Positions 47,356 to 59,555 of a stretch of DNA of 64,000 nucleotides are shown in pieces. Each line of letters begins with the position of its first letter. Position 1 is the first letter of the stretch. The position numbers and the translations under genes were made by a program. The stretch is from Trileptium ribeirensis. Its lineage: Eukaryota; Nematoda; Enoplea; Enoplida; Thoracostomopsidae. Location: assembly GCA_030248225.1 (NCBI GenBank), contig JASANE010007225.1:1-64000 (forward strand), in the 5' to 3' direction. Below the pieces are notes generated by a model. It had not been told where the DNA came from, did not search any database, and saw only the letters and a list, made by a program, of their open reading frames with translations.

Positions 47356-49778
47356 AATAGTGAAGAAGCTGCTGGATGAAGATAAAATGTAAAAAATAAA
47401 TTAAATATATGGTTGTATAAGATTTCTGAAACAAATTCAACTATGTACATATAAGATTGATCGCGAATTTTGCGGGGTTTAATAAATATTTCAATAAAGT
47501 TAATAAAATATCTAGTTGGTTTCAGTTTGTTTCCTATAATTTTTCGTATGATAAGAATCAAAATCGGTAAATAGAAATAAATCTCGAATCATTAAATACA
47601 TTTGTACTTGCATATTTTCTATTTACTGTTACACTGACATTTCTACCTTTGCTTTATCGTTTTGGTGACTGGGCGTGGCTTTAAAGCCTAATACTTGTTA
47701 TTTACATGTGATAGAGAGTGCTTTTTTATTGTAAAAGCAATATAATCCAATGCAATGTTTATTCCTTATGTAACCTACGTGGTCCAAGGGGTGTTTAGTA
47801 CCACTGTAGATTACACTCGACTACGTCAACTTGCACACAAAACGTCCAATGGGATTTCAAAGGCTGTTTTATTAACTTACTCCTAAGGCCTTAATGTGTC
47901 ACCACTTATAATCCAGACTTTTTATTTCGTTAACTACAACAAATTACAAACTACACAAATTAAACGCATAAACGGCTGAACTGTACTCACCTTTATTGCG
48001 CAGCTTCTGAGGCCGACTGAAGCCATGATCTAACTGCCCAATTGCTTAAATACCCGAGCTATAGGTCTACTCCCAATTTTCTCCTAGTTGATTTCTTTAA
48101 GTGTTCCAAATTACATGTAAAGTTTTTCAAGTTTTACTCTGGTTCCACTCCCCAAAAATTCCGTCTTAAACCTAAGTGAATTTTAGTTGTTAGAGAATAA
48201 GTTTTTAAGAATTTCCCCGAATTATTAAGTATTAACAAAATTTAAGAGTTTATTCGAAAATCTAGCAGATACACATACACATATCCGCCAATGTAGGCCT
48301 AATGCTTAAGGCACCCAAAACTTACACTCAAATTCGATATATTTCCAACTTATAGACTAGACTCACATAAAACTCTTCTAAATTCGTTTCTCCTGTAAAA
48401 CTCCCTCAAACTTAACTAAGTCTTAAAATTGCTCCTGCAAATTATACAAAATTTTTAACATGCAATAGCACACATATTTCAGCACACAAGAAGCTTATCT
48501 AAACACACATATATGCATAATACAGCACTTATATACATTGTTTCTATACACAATAAATTCATGACATTCATATGTAGTTACACATCTCGCACAGATATAT
48601 ACATATTCAATACATATACTTTTGTATACAACATTTCGTAACAACAATATAGACCGTAAACTCACATTTAATGTATTGTGCAGATGATAAACAACAAACA
48701 ATAAATAAGGAATAATACATCGTTACACTTGTACAACAAGCATCAACAGCGGAATCGCAATTGTTTTACAAAATTTGTAATAAGTTACACTTTGGAATTT
48801 GCAGTTTTCACATATAAAATTTCTATAAGTTAATCTCTATATATGTTTGTGACTTATAAGCAAACATCAAGTTAATAATACAACTATGTTGGCTATAAGG
48901 GTTGAGTTACGTATTCAAAATAATAAAAAATACCTGGGTTAACGCATCATACTCAGTCGTACTGCTTACCATAATTGATAACGTATCATGATGAAGAGTT
49001 ATGAATGCAAGCAAAAAAAAAAAAAAGTTACGCCAGAAATTAATAAAAATACTGGGTAAGCATGTAGTACACCATAATTGATAACGTATCATGATGCAAG
49101 CAGTTACGCCAGAAATTTATACGGCTGTAGTTAAATGTTTACTTAATTATTAACAGATTTTGGCCATTTGACTTTTGGACATAAACCTATGCCCAACTTG
49201 TCAAATGTCCTTGGTATTAGTAGAAAATGATATTTCACGGCAATATGTTACCCCAGTTGCGTAGTTGTAACCGACTAATTCAGTTTAGTTCTGGTAATGT
49301 AAACTTTATAATCATATTTCCTGCAACAACGCTATTAACTATTTACCTACCAAGTATTAAAAGCTTCCTTAGTTGTACAAGCTGCCTCCTCTGTACAAAA
49401 TTGCTAAAGAAGATCGTTATTAGATGGACCTTTTCGTTATAGCCATAGCATGAAGGCTGTGACATTGTTTTCAGCATTTGTCATTAAGCTCAAGCGGTGT
49501 ATTAAGCCTAAGCGTCATTGAAAATTCGCCTGCAGTCACATTGTTATGTTTTTACAAATCTGGTCACTGTAGTTGGCCAGTAAATTGAAGTATATAAGGC
49601 ATGCGGCCGATTTCCGATACCGTATTTAATCTAAAATATACGTGTACATTATTTAATCGATTTTATGAAATATTAAAATATCAATTTTGCAAAGATTAAG
49701 TCAATTTATATACTTCCTTTTCAAACGATATCCGAAATAAGCATTAATTTCATGTAAACTCACAAGCATTACAGTTAC
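47356..49778. other. Upstream flank of GPCR gene 2
   Basis: AT-rich non-coding DNA expected to carry the gene 2 5' untranslated region and promoter; no specific site identified. It contains an imperfect tandem duplication at 48965-49120. Confidence 0.5.
48965..49120. repeat. Imperfect tandem duplication, period about 104 bp
   Basis: The phrase ACCATAATTGATAACGTATC followed by ATGATG, then CAAGCA and GTTACGCCAGAAAT, appears at about 48968-49045 and again at about 49071-49118. The first copy carries an extra A-rich run of about 15 bases. Confidence 0.75.
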
Positions 49779-49799
49779 ACGTTATGCATACATGCCGAC

Positions 49800-49885
49800 G
49801 GTCGGTCATGCCAGGGGGGGGGTAGAGGCCCCCACGGGGGGTCGCGGCCATCCCAGGGGGGTAACCCCCCCTGGCCGGCCAAATT
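49800..49885. repeat. Left subterminal G/C palindromes
   Basis: Runs of G interrupted by complementary C runs, for example CAGGGGGGTAACCCCCCCTG and GGCCGGCC. The block is self-complementary and could fold into several short hairpins. Same word set as the right block. Confidence 0.8.
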
Positions 49886-49956
49886 TGTCTAGGGGGTCGA
49901 TCTCGTGAGGACCTTATTTTTTTTTTGGTCCTCGCAGCCGTTAATACTATTATTAA

Positions 49957-50221
49957 CCCTCTCATGCCCGTAAGGTCCAAATGGACCCAACGCACATTGC
50001 GACTCGTTGTGTTTACTGAGTTTGTCATATATTGTACGTTTGAACGTGCATTGTTATTCGCTCGCATTGTGAGGTTCATTAAGGAACCGAGCAACAGCTC
50101 TCAGATAGCTCAGTGGTTTGTGTACACAAGTTTCAACCGTACGTTTCGGGTTCGATCCCTGGCGCAGGCTTGAGTTTGTCAAACATTGCACGATACTCAA
50201 ATTAATTCGTGCATGAAAGGG
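49957..50221 (+). mobile_element. piggyBac-like MITE with internal tRNA-like promoter, copy 1
   Basis: 265 bp flanked by TTAA (49953-49956 and 50222-50225). Inverted ends CCCTCTCATGCCCG and, in complement, CCCTTTCATGCACG. TTAA targets and CCC-starting ends are characteristic of piggyBac. Internally a box A (TAGCTCAGTGG, 50106-50116) and a box B (GGTTCGATCCC, 50149-50159) lie 43 bases apart, as in tRNA genes. The flanks do not form an acceptor stem, so it is tRNA-derived and not a tRNA. Non-coding. Confidence 0.86.
50106..50159 (+). promoter_or_regulatory. Internal pol III type 2 promoter (box A/box B), MITE copy 1
   Basis: TAGCTCAGTGG and GGTTCGATCCC match the tRNA A-box and B-box consensus with correct spacing. 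The B-box could fold as a T-arm (CGGG/CCTG around TTCGATC). Whether it is transcribed is unknown. Confidence 0.7.
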
Positions 50222-50252
50222 TTAATTAAAAATTAGCCAATCGCACAACTAA

Positions 50253-50517
50253 CCCTCTCATGCCCGTAAGGTCCAAATGGACCCAACGCACATTGCGACT
50301 CGTTGTGTTTACTGAGTTTGTCATATATTGTACGTTTGAACGTGCATTGTTATTCGCTCGCATTGTGAGGTTCATTAAGGAATCGAGCAACAGCTCTCAG
50401 ATAGCTCAGTGGTTTGTGTGCACAAGTTTCAACCGTACGTTTCGGGTTCGATCCCTGGCGCAGGCTTGAGTTTGTCAAACATTGCACGATACTCAAATTA
50501 ATTCGGGCATGAAAGGG
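50253..50517 (+). mobile_element. piggyBac-like MITE with internal tRNA-like promoter, copy 2
   Basis: Exactly 265 bp, offset 296 bp from copy 1, and differing from it at only about three positions by eye. Box A at 50402-50412, box B at 50445-50455. The right flank is TTAA (50518-50521); the left flank is CTAA, one base off. Near-identity implies recent tandem duplication or recent insertion. Confidence 0.86.
50402..50455 (+). promoter_or_regulatory. Internal pol III type 2 promoter (box A/box B), MITE copy 2
   Basis: Same boxes and spacing as in copy 1, both intact. Confidence 0.7.
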
Positions 50518-51404
50518 TTAACCCTATATGAGATGGAAATGGAGGATATAAAAAAGTCTGTTTTCATCGTTACGTGGTTTACTAAAAAGGCAATTGTCCA
50601 GCCTTCCACATTCCTTGATTGCAGCAGCCACGTTTCACAAAACTGTTACCGACCATATTCATTCGTTTGTTAAAACGGCTTCGTCTTAAAACCATTTAAT
50701 TTAGCCGTGTGCATTTGTGTGGTTTTCACTTGTACCGATGAAGAAAGACTAAATATACACGTTTATATTTAGTCTTAAACGATTTATCCACAGAACTACT
50801 TTACTTTTAGCGACCAAACCCAATCTAAAAGAATGCCAAAAGATTGATAAATCGTCCCCTGTGACTTTTACTTTAGATTTGGTGGGTTTGGTGGATACTA
50901 ATTCTGCTGCAATTTTAAATCTTTTAAATTTAAGCTTTAAAAGCGAGAAAAGAAGAGACTGCCGGAATGGAAGCAAATGCGTCTTGTTATTTTCGTTAAA
51001 ATTTTTGTATTTTCGTTATTAATCTCTTGGGATGAATAATAGCTTTAGCAACGAAATTGTTGATAAGACCGCATGCTTCCACAACGAAGTTTCTATAGCG
51101 CCAAAAACTGCTATGCTTTATATAGAATAGCTAATCTAATTCATATAGGTAATATGAAGAGTAGGTAAATCATTATACACATATGCGATATATTGCATAA
51201 CCGTGGACCATAGCAGACATTCAATGTCTAAATCTAGTTAGTATATAAATAAGTATTTCGGTTAACTTTTATTTCAGGGAATGACGTCGTCAACAAAAAG
51301 CTTTCCACAAATTTATGCTGCATATGCACCACTAGCAACAAGCAGGCACAATTTGCGCAAGTTTTTGCACTAAGGTCAAGCTTTAAAACTCGGACAGCGG
51401 TCAA

Positions 51405-51590
51405 GTCACCCTCAGGGGAGGGGGTGCTGCGCACCCCCAAGGGGGGTAAAACCAGCCGGGCCTTTCGGCCCGGGGGGGTTGCTGCGCAACCCCGGGGGGG
51501 GGGTAACCCCCCCTGGCCTTTCGGCCTCGGGGGGGGGGGGGGGGGTCCGGACCTCAGGGGGGGTAACCCCCCTACCCCCCCTGCCGGCAT
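51405..51590. repeat. Right subterminal G/C hairpin array
   Basis: At least three tight hairpins in series: GGGGGTGC-TGC-GCACCCCC (51420-51438), CCGGGCC-TTTC-GGCCCGG (51456-51473) and GGGGTTG-CTG-CGCAACCCC (to about 51493). GGTAACC-centred palindromes and a 17-base G run (51529-51545) follow. The composition is extreme compared with the AT-rich surroundings. Confidence 0.85.
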
Positions 51591-51603
51591 GTATGACGTT
51601 ATG

Positions 51604-53990
51604 TAACATGCCCACACAGACAGAACCAATACATTTGTCCGCCAGCATGTTTTCAAATCTAAGCAATATAAGTCAAAAATCTATAATCTGGGAACACCCG
51701 GAATAATCTGAATTTGCTCAAGATTGGTAGTGAATATGTCACTTGGTGGAAATTGTACAAGCCTACTCGAATTCTTCCTTAAAGGTGAAAGTGGTGATAA
51801 TTATGTTTCGAAACAAAATTAACTCAGTTATTGCGGTAATATAATGCAAATGTTTTAAAGTGAATGTAACTGTATACTATATATGCGAATGCTGATATAT
51901 GCGAATAACAGCTTCGGCGGGGCACAAAGAAATGCCATACTCATTTTGGGTAGTAGAATAGGTAAAATATTCGATGCAATAGATGGGTATGATGTAATGA
52001 TTCGTGTGCACTTTACCATACTTCCGAACCCAACTGTGTTAGACAACACATATAGTTAAATATGTTCTGGACAGAATATTAAGAACGTTTAAAATAACTG
52101 CATAGTCAAACCACATGCGGTTATAGCTCATAAACAATTCAACTAGTCACATAATTCACAAATAGTGGACATTGATTTTTTCCAAAACCAAAATTTATCC
52201 TTATATCGACATAACGGTACAAAGGTAGGACCCGAAATCGCAGAACTAGACTAGAATAAACAAGCATCATATCAGTACAGATGTCTCTGTAGGCTTTGCT
52301 TAGAGCAAATATTTTCAGACATTAATTATACCTGCCTCCAAATATGCACGATATGCGAATTTTCAATCATTGAAATTTCAAGGGTTTTATAATGTTAAAA
52401 CTGAAACGTTGTGGCATGTGTTATGTTAACGTAGTAATTACATTTTTAGTAAAGATAAAGAAATTCAAAGGTTGCGCTTTAATATGTGCGGAGGGGAAAC
52501 AAAACAGAAAACTTTGTGGTGGAACATTTTCGATTTGTGAGCAGACAGTGACACTTTGTTTTGCAAAGTGTTCCAGCTCCAATTGTGTTTATACATTGGG
52601 CAATGTGTGGTAACTTAAGTAGCCCGACAAAACCCGTAAACACAGTAAAAGCATTAACACTCCACTATAGTTATGCGAAATGACTGGTTCAGCTCAATAA
52701 TATGACATAAATACCTAGTTTAACATTATATCACGTAAATACATGTTGGTACAGCAATTTATTATGTATATCAGAAACACTTGCGTATGATTTATATTTA
52801 ATGCATGGATTATGTGTTATGCTATATATATTCAATGAAATATCTTATACAGGGCCATCCTGTGAAAAACCTTTTGAGCATACAGATTCAACGATGTAAG
52901 TTTGCGGGTGATAATAGATTAGATTATGCATGTGAATCCTAAAATTTATAATCATAACGTCAGCTTGTTTATGAATCAACCAAACATATTAAATTTTATA
53001 AAATTTAATCTAGTATTTAAAAATATATAATTTAAGCGCTTCAACATTTGTTGAAAATTTAAAAATGCTTCCATATACAGGTATGCAGTAAAATACGAAT
53101 ATTTAGCTTCATGCGCCTTTTTCTCCACTGCAATTTTGCATTCTAGCTATCATAACAAACGTTGTTTCGGTAATTAAAGCAAACGACATAAGGGGCACAC
53201 TCTCATAAAGCCACGAAATAGGCAGGTGGCACATCATCTTTCTGGTATTAACATCACACGTGATGATCATATTCATTTGTTAACAAACCTGAGTACTATG
53301 TGCATCCCTGCAACTAAATAAAATGTACACATCTAGACAACAGCTTTAGCTTATCGCTGCTGTGACGCTTTTCCTTTAGAAAATTTTGACATTATAACGT
53401 GTTAAGTTTACTACTGAAAGTGGCGGATAACTGTTTAGCAACTATTTCAAGAAATTATTACACAGCATTATTTCATAACATATTATCATATTTTTCACCA
53501 GCCAAACACTTTAATAAAAATTTTATTTCCCCGAAAGCTTTAAAAGAGCGCACTCAGTGCTTATGTTTCCTGAATTCATGTTTTACTGAAGGAAACAAAT
53601 CAGATCAGCAACTTATTGTCGATCGTTATATTAGAATGTGTTACTTTTGATTTTGGTCCAAAATATTCAATATTTCCTACGCCTGCCGTATACCAAAAGC
53701 CACTCTGCGCCGGCGAGATTAGAAGCAAAGACAAACAGAACCGAGAGTGCAGAAGCAGCGTCGCTGGAGTCTACTAATCCAAATTGTCACGATGACGAAA
53801 TTTGGTGAATTTCGGCGTAGTCACTCAAGACTTTGTTCAACATTTTTTCTATCAGTGGTGTAAAAAAGTTTAAGGGCTCGAGACCATATTTAGCGATACG
53901 GCATCTGAATCCAATAATACACCTGATTATTTATTATTCTGCGGTGTATTTTCATAATACAGAATGAACCATTATTTGAAATATCCTAAG
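51604..53990. other. AT-rich interval; one possible sialyltransferase-motif fragment
   Basis: No confirmed gene. A plus-strand frame at 51883-52059 is noted separately. Other open frames (52392-52613, 53399-53650) show no family features. Confidence 0.45.
51883..52059 (+). pseudogene. Possible GT29 sialyltransferase L-motif fragment (tentative)
   Basis: A 58-residue frame contains ILILGSRIGKIFDAIDGYDV followed by MIRV. This resembles the sialylmotif L pattern of GT29 enzymes (Val-Gly-Asn/Ser-x-Gly, then Gly, Ile-Asp-x-His/Tyr-Asp-x-Val-Ile-Arg). The normally conserved motif L cysteine and the Asn-x-Ala-Pro-Thr end are absent, and no second exon with motif S was found on the plus strand. It may be a decayed exon or a chance likeness. 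Confidence 0.22.
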
Positions 53991-56900
53991 CTCAAATTAT
54001 TTTCTACTTATTTCGATGTCAGTGTGTACAATTGAGTTAAATAAACCAATACATTGCTCGATCAATATATCGCTACAGATGCTAGCTGCAAACATTGCAA
54101 AGTTGATGAAATTTAAGCTGCACCGTAATAATGTAACAGGACCGTTCCGGTCTGTTCGGTGTATTTCTATCGAATCTGGAAAGCGAAACAATGAACAAAA
54201 AAGTAGGATTCGGGTTAGAACTTGGTCTTAATTAGGTCTGAAATACCTTATAGCGGAAAATCTATCATGATCTGGATAAATTTACTACGATAATTCAGGA
54301 ATAGCACGCTGCATGGTGTGCTCGTAATATCGTCCGCGTATTAATCTTTGTCGTTCATAGATATTTGTGTTGTGATTTGCATTTGCATGTCTTCGTGTAT
54401 ATTATGTTCGTATGTCAGTACGTATCTTCTAGCTGGTGTACCTCCTGTGGACTTGTGCATAATAGTTCAATTTCCTACTTGATAGGAGCCTAGTCGAGGA
54501 GATTAAGAGCACCCCAAGGGGCAAAAATACGAAGCGTATATTAAGCCTTTGTGGAAGCTTTAGGAACCTATTCGAAACTCGACCAGGCGCCCCATATTGT
54601 CGATGGAGATTTAGTGGCAAGACAATGAAAATTTGAACGCAAAATTTTTAACTTTGGCCCCTGAAATGCAGGTGCTAAACACTGTTTTGTCTCAGCCGTT
54701 TTCTTTACAATTAAGCAGCCAGATGCTTACGGTAGGACCAATACTCAAAAATATTGCAATTGAATTGTGATTGCAATTTCAAGATTGGCCGAGGTTTCGA
54801 AAGAATGACTCATTGTACAGCGTTTGAAATTGTATTCAACACATGGCTTCATATTTTTGAGCGCCCAAGTATAAACGGATCAGTTCAAGTTCGGCAGCAC
54901 GGAGTTCAGTCGACTATGCAGACCGGCTCCGTTGCTAGTATCAGATTTGTATGTTTCATTTATGGTTTTTACTCGGATTCTTAACTTGGCGATGGTGGTA
55001 GATGCAGTTTTGTCAGCGGTCAACAGATTTCAATGTATAGGGTGGGGCGTTAGACCAGAGAATCATTCTCTCCGCTGACTCACTAGGGAAAACATGTACG
55101 TACCACTGTTTCCTCAAAATTCCATAGTAGATCATAGCTAGTTACCCGTCCCCCTTGCGAGTCTTTTTCCCTATGCCTTTTGGCAAACCCATCCACTTCC
55201 CCCGAATTGCTACACCTCGTGTTCTTTGGAATGTACAAGATAAGGTCTAGTTCCAGTTCATGTGATTAGATAAAACTTGCTAGTCGAAGTTCTTCTGATT
55301 CTCCATGGTCATAGGTAGATTTTAAATATAACATTAGTTGGATACAATAGGTCCGTAATTTACATGATCCTTGAGCTGAGTTAGGTATGGAGAAATTTCT
55401 CTGAGACGACTAAGATTAAATTTTTCTTAGAAACAGGGAGGAATTGGTTAAATCTAGGTATTGTTTCTGGGCTTCTGGTTTACATGTTCGCTTCAAACTT
55501 TGTAGCACAGTAGAAGTCTCAGCGATCATGCTGCGTTTGTGGCCGAGCGAACTTTAAGTGTAAGAAAGAGGATGTAGGCCTTTTGTGGTCTCACTAAGAC
55601 CTCTGGTAGGGTGATAAAATATTATTTTGACATCCTGAGTTAAGTAAATTTCCTGAACTATGTTCGGCATTCGAGCCGTGGCTGGCCTTCGGGCTATGGT
55701 TGGTATCATCAAGAAAAATATTAGGATTTAGATCACTCAAGCCTAAGGGATGTTGGCTGTACAAAAGGCACGTGTGTTTTGTCATGCTTTTCTCGTTTTC
55801 ACGTTTTGTTTGGTTTTATTTGGTTTTTATTTTTGCTTTTCGGTTCTGTGTGATAGATATGTATGCATTCATATTAGATATGCGTTATTATATGTGGAAC
55901 GTGGTTCTAGTGAAACCTGAAAAAATTTGACATAGGAGAGTTGCACAAGTCTGCGTCATAGCTAGGTAGCTTGAGTCAAAAGCGTTGCTGTAGAAAAGGG
56001 CTGACCGATTAGCAGGCTTTACGCTTGTTCTCTTCCTTCACAAAACGCGGCTTTATGCAGTGATTAAATATGGCGTTACACACACGAGTGATCCATTGTA
56101 AAGGAATGTAGCATTAAGCAAGTGCTACGAAGAGCTTGGCGCTAATCGGATACTTCCGGATATCGTAGGTTCCAGGTGATCCCGTAGTCCGCTAACCACA
56201 ATAGGTGGCTTCTTGGCAAAAGAACAAGCAAAAACGAAACAATCAAACAATCATTTCTCAGCGATTCAATTACTTAACATAACTGAATTAAGGAAATTCC
56301 ACTTTTCGGACTTTAAGCCGTTGGCTCTAAAAATTGAGCGCGCTTTGTCGTTTCTATCAATGTGATACCAGAATACTTCTATAACCAGTATTATTACGTA
56401 TTGTCCTTTTTATGCCCCATTTAGCTTGCATTGTACATATACTTGAATAAAAATCTAGAAAATCAACCATTGTGTGCCTTGTTATTTATTTTGGCATAAT
56501 CATATGTTTCTCGATTTGTCCACTCGGACCAGTCAGCCCTATGCGCTGCGGCCTGCGGATAAAATATCCCAAGCACCAACGTGTATGGCTTACTACCATT
56601 GGTAACCTAACACAATAACAGAGCGATAGCGACATGAGTTCACGAAACCAATAATAGAAACCGCTCACGCAAACGGTATACACAAATAACGATTAAAATT
56701 TACTAGGTAGGCTCCATCATTTTCAAGCAATTAACTACGGATAATAAATCGTTAGTCACAGCGTCCGACATTAAATTTCTAGGAACTGTCGGAACTCTGT
56801 GGTGGTCACTTTGGCTACAACCAGCGGGTAGGGTAAGAACCTTAATATCTCGGAGCCGAATCAAAATTTATACACAAGTCCGACTGACACTAATTTATTC

Positions 56901-58160
56901 CTTAACGATGTTGAATTACACAACTTCCAATTGAGATTAAGATAGGGAATATTGGTTAGGCACTATGATGAGGTGTCAGTCCCAGCCTCCCTTTGAGACC
57001 TCAGCAATCATACCACATACTATACATGTGCGCAACCAATCGGGCGGGGTCCGAACACACCTCATAAAGCGCATCTGTGGCCTGTTAAGCTTCATAGCTT
57101 CTTGGGTGTGACGGATAAAAGTAGCAAAATCGATAAATTTAGGGTCCACCCTTGAGGCCATGATAGCCGGGTGGTATGGGCATGGTATTAGGAAGCTGCG
57201 TACCGTTATTAGAATAAATCTGTAATAACTTGAGATCTGCTTATGAGTGTCGGCTAAATGACAACACAAACACAAATGTGACACGTTAACACATGTTACA
57301 AACACATATATAATCCTAAAAGCAATATCAGGGATGACGCCCTGAAACTAGCTCAGCTATCGTAAACCCAGTGCCCTGTGTCGAATTTTTGATGCGGTCT
57401 AATCGTGTTTTACAAAAAAAGTCACAGCAATTTACAACTGCAACACCGCGTAAGAGAAAAGTTCACTGCAGCATATGCTATATTTTTGTAGTACGTGTAC
57501 TGATTGTGTTTTCCGAGGTTATTTGAAACTTTCACACTTTATGTCTATACAGGGACGTCACCACCGGGAAAAGCACAAGGGAGGCCGAGTATCAATTGCC
57601 CCTCCCCAAATATTTTTGTAAAATGTTTCACTGATTGGCTTGAAAAAATTTTGCAAGCGCGCCATTCCTGGAGTAAAAATCGCGCGCCCAAGACTATTAT
57701 TGCAAAAAATTTTCCTCGCATTTGCAAATTTGCACCACTTATTAACAAATATATCACCAGTTTTGCCTGTTTTTCATAATTTTCCGCTCGCTGCCAACGG
57801 GGAGGGGGTGCACGATTGAGACCGCGTAATTTGTTATGTACCATGTATAAGGATACCATAAATACCACTGCGCAAATCACATGTTGGTCGTCGCTTTCGC
57901 AGTGCGTTTTACGACAACATTTGAGACTAAAACCTGGGCCTATTCTTAACTGCTAATAATACTTTACTTAAAATGTGTTAATTCTGGTGAAGATTGTCGT
58001 TCATTGCTCTAGTAACTGCAGTCATAAAGACGTACCATACATAGACAATATCTGAATACATTGTCATAGCCAGGCGGGTGTGACAACAGCATGTTATTTG
58101 TTCACCGTTTTCAAATGGATAAGCCAAAGCGAAGTAGGTCATGTCGGCGATACCGTTTGA
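53991..58160. other. Non-coding interval, 4.2 kb
   Basis: No gene recognised. Text at 54420-57310 is less AT-rich than its surroundings and may be old retroelement sequence, but I found neither paired long terminal repeats nor reverse-transcriptase motifs. At 57550-57830 a G/C-ended, AT-core patch (starting CAGGGACGTCACCACC) resembles other decayed MITEs here; its partner end is not clear. Confidence 0.4.
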
Positions 58161-58164
58161 TAAA

Positions 58165-58392
58165 ATAATTACCCTAGGAAAAGTGTTCTATATCACATTC
58201 TTTCTTTCATAAAGTGATACAATTGTCATACCGGCCACTCAGGAGGGTCGCGGTAAACGAGCCTGTTGGGTGCTTGGAGATGCGTTGTTATTCGCTCGCC
58301 TTGCGATGTTCCTTAATAACGGGAAACAGCTGCGGCAAAATTGTATTAAAACATGTGTATGCCAAATAGGCGTTGATTTCAAAGGAAAAGGT
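58165..58392 (+). mobile_element. Degenerate copy of the tRNA-like piggyBac MITE (copy d)
   Basis: The core 58280-58345 matches the MITE (TTGTTATTCGCTCGC, GTTCCTTAATAAC, AACAGCT). Possible ends are ATTACCCTAGG on the left and AAAGGTTAA on the right; boundaries are uncertain. Confidence 0.5.
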
Positions 58393-59474
58393 TAAAGTAA
58401 AGTTCGCACTTGTGCTGTTTTGCTTCAATGACCACTTCTAGGACTGGACAGTAAAAAACTACTACTTTTTTAAAATTTAATTGTAGTTCAGTTGCGGGAA
58501 AATGTACAAAATAAAATAATGGTTGGAATGTTTTAAATTGGGATATGTAAAGTTCGTTCAAAATCATATTGGTTCGTACTGTTTATTTATTGTATACCTA
58601 ATATTTTATTAAAATCGCTATGCATTGATGTTTCAAAAAATAGACGGAAAGATTTCCTCAACATCGGAATCTTTATTTTGGTGTGTTATTATTTAGTTAG
58701 AACTCACCAAACATGCAAAAAACAGCTCGGGTAATTCCACCACTGACTAGAAACACGCATGTGTTTGCGAAATAGGTGCGCTTAAATTTTTAAAATACTG
58801 CCAAGTTTTTTTGGCCGGACGGCAAGTGCGCGCCAAAGGAGGTCGTGATGGCGAAGATCCACCTTAGGTTGTACTTTGGGGGTTCTGTTGGTGATCTTGG
58901 TAAAAAAACTTTCTACTATTTAACGAAACTTAACGAAAGCTAAAGATTAACGAGACTTATCTTAAAAACGCATCGGTGTCGGCCGCACGGTACGGTATGC
59001 TAGATACTGTCAGGTGCGCACAAGTTCCAGTTACGTGAACATTATGATGTGAATCTCACATCAATCTGCACGTTCAATGTAATGCATTGAGCGCGCCATT
59101 AAAAACCCTATTCGGGTATAATAGTAGCTAAATAAATGACCATCATTTAAAATTAAACGAACTGTCTCAGCCGTTGAAAGAAGCACAATGCCGCCGATGA
59201 GTCAAGCATTGTCTGACGCGTGTCAACGCATTTTTTGTTGTCTCTGGTTTCCGTTCAGTGACATTGAACCGACTATTTTGTCTATTACTGTACTTATTAG
59301 CAGCTTCAATTCTCGTTAATGTCGACAACGCCGGTAAAATTGATGTTTAACCAAAAAATGGGCTTATATATAATAATATAGGATAGCTTCAAATAAAACG
59401 CTCTTAATTTAGTCTGTTCATGATGATAATTGATACGCCTCGACATAGTGCTCAATGTATAATAAAATCTTGCC

Positions 59475-59555
59475 CAAGTAACCGTGACGGATGTTATGTT
59501 ATAACGTCAAAACGAGCAAATGTTAATACGGGTGGTCCGGGGGCTTACTGTATTG
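59475..59555 (+). repeat. Dispersed repeat family R2, copy 1
   Basis: CCAAGTAACCGTGACGGATG, then GTTATAACGT, then an A-rich stretch and GGTCCGGGGGCT. The same order of words recurs at 63876-63955. Confidence 0.6.

Larger units (their letters stand above)
49779..51603. mobile_element. 1.8-kb hAT-like element with G/C-hairpin ends and nested MITE pair
   Basis: The element at 49787-51595 is flanked by the exact octamer ACGTTATG (49779-49786 and 51596-51603). Ends are inverted: left CATACATGCCGACGG, right complement CATACATGCCGGCAGG. Next to both ends lie extreme G/C blocks (49800-49885 and 51405-51590) made of GGGGGGTAACCCCCC-like palindromes and stem-loops; the AT-rich interior contains two tandem TTAA MITEs (49957-50517). 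No transposase is recognised. The 8-bp duplication points to hAT, although the terminus is not the usual CAGNG. The G/C blocks may be subterminal binding sites. Confidence 0.78.

Noticed and set aside
50106..50159. Functional tRNA gene within the MITE
   Set aside because: Sequences flanking the boxes cannot pair as an acceptor stem and there is no clean anticodon arm; better explained as a tRNA-derived promoter.
49925..50469. Repeated open frame shared by the two tandem MITEs as a protein
   Set aside because: The frame recurs only because the two DNA copies are almost identical; older copies do not preserve it.
56976..57305. 110-residue minus-strand frame as a gene
   Set aside because: No family features; hydrophobic and AT-biased N-terminal half; may be retroelement remnant but no diagnostic motif seen.
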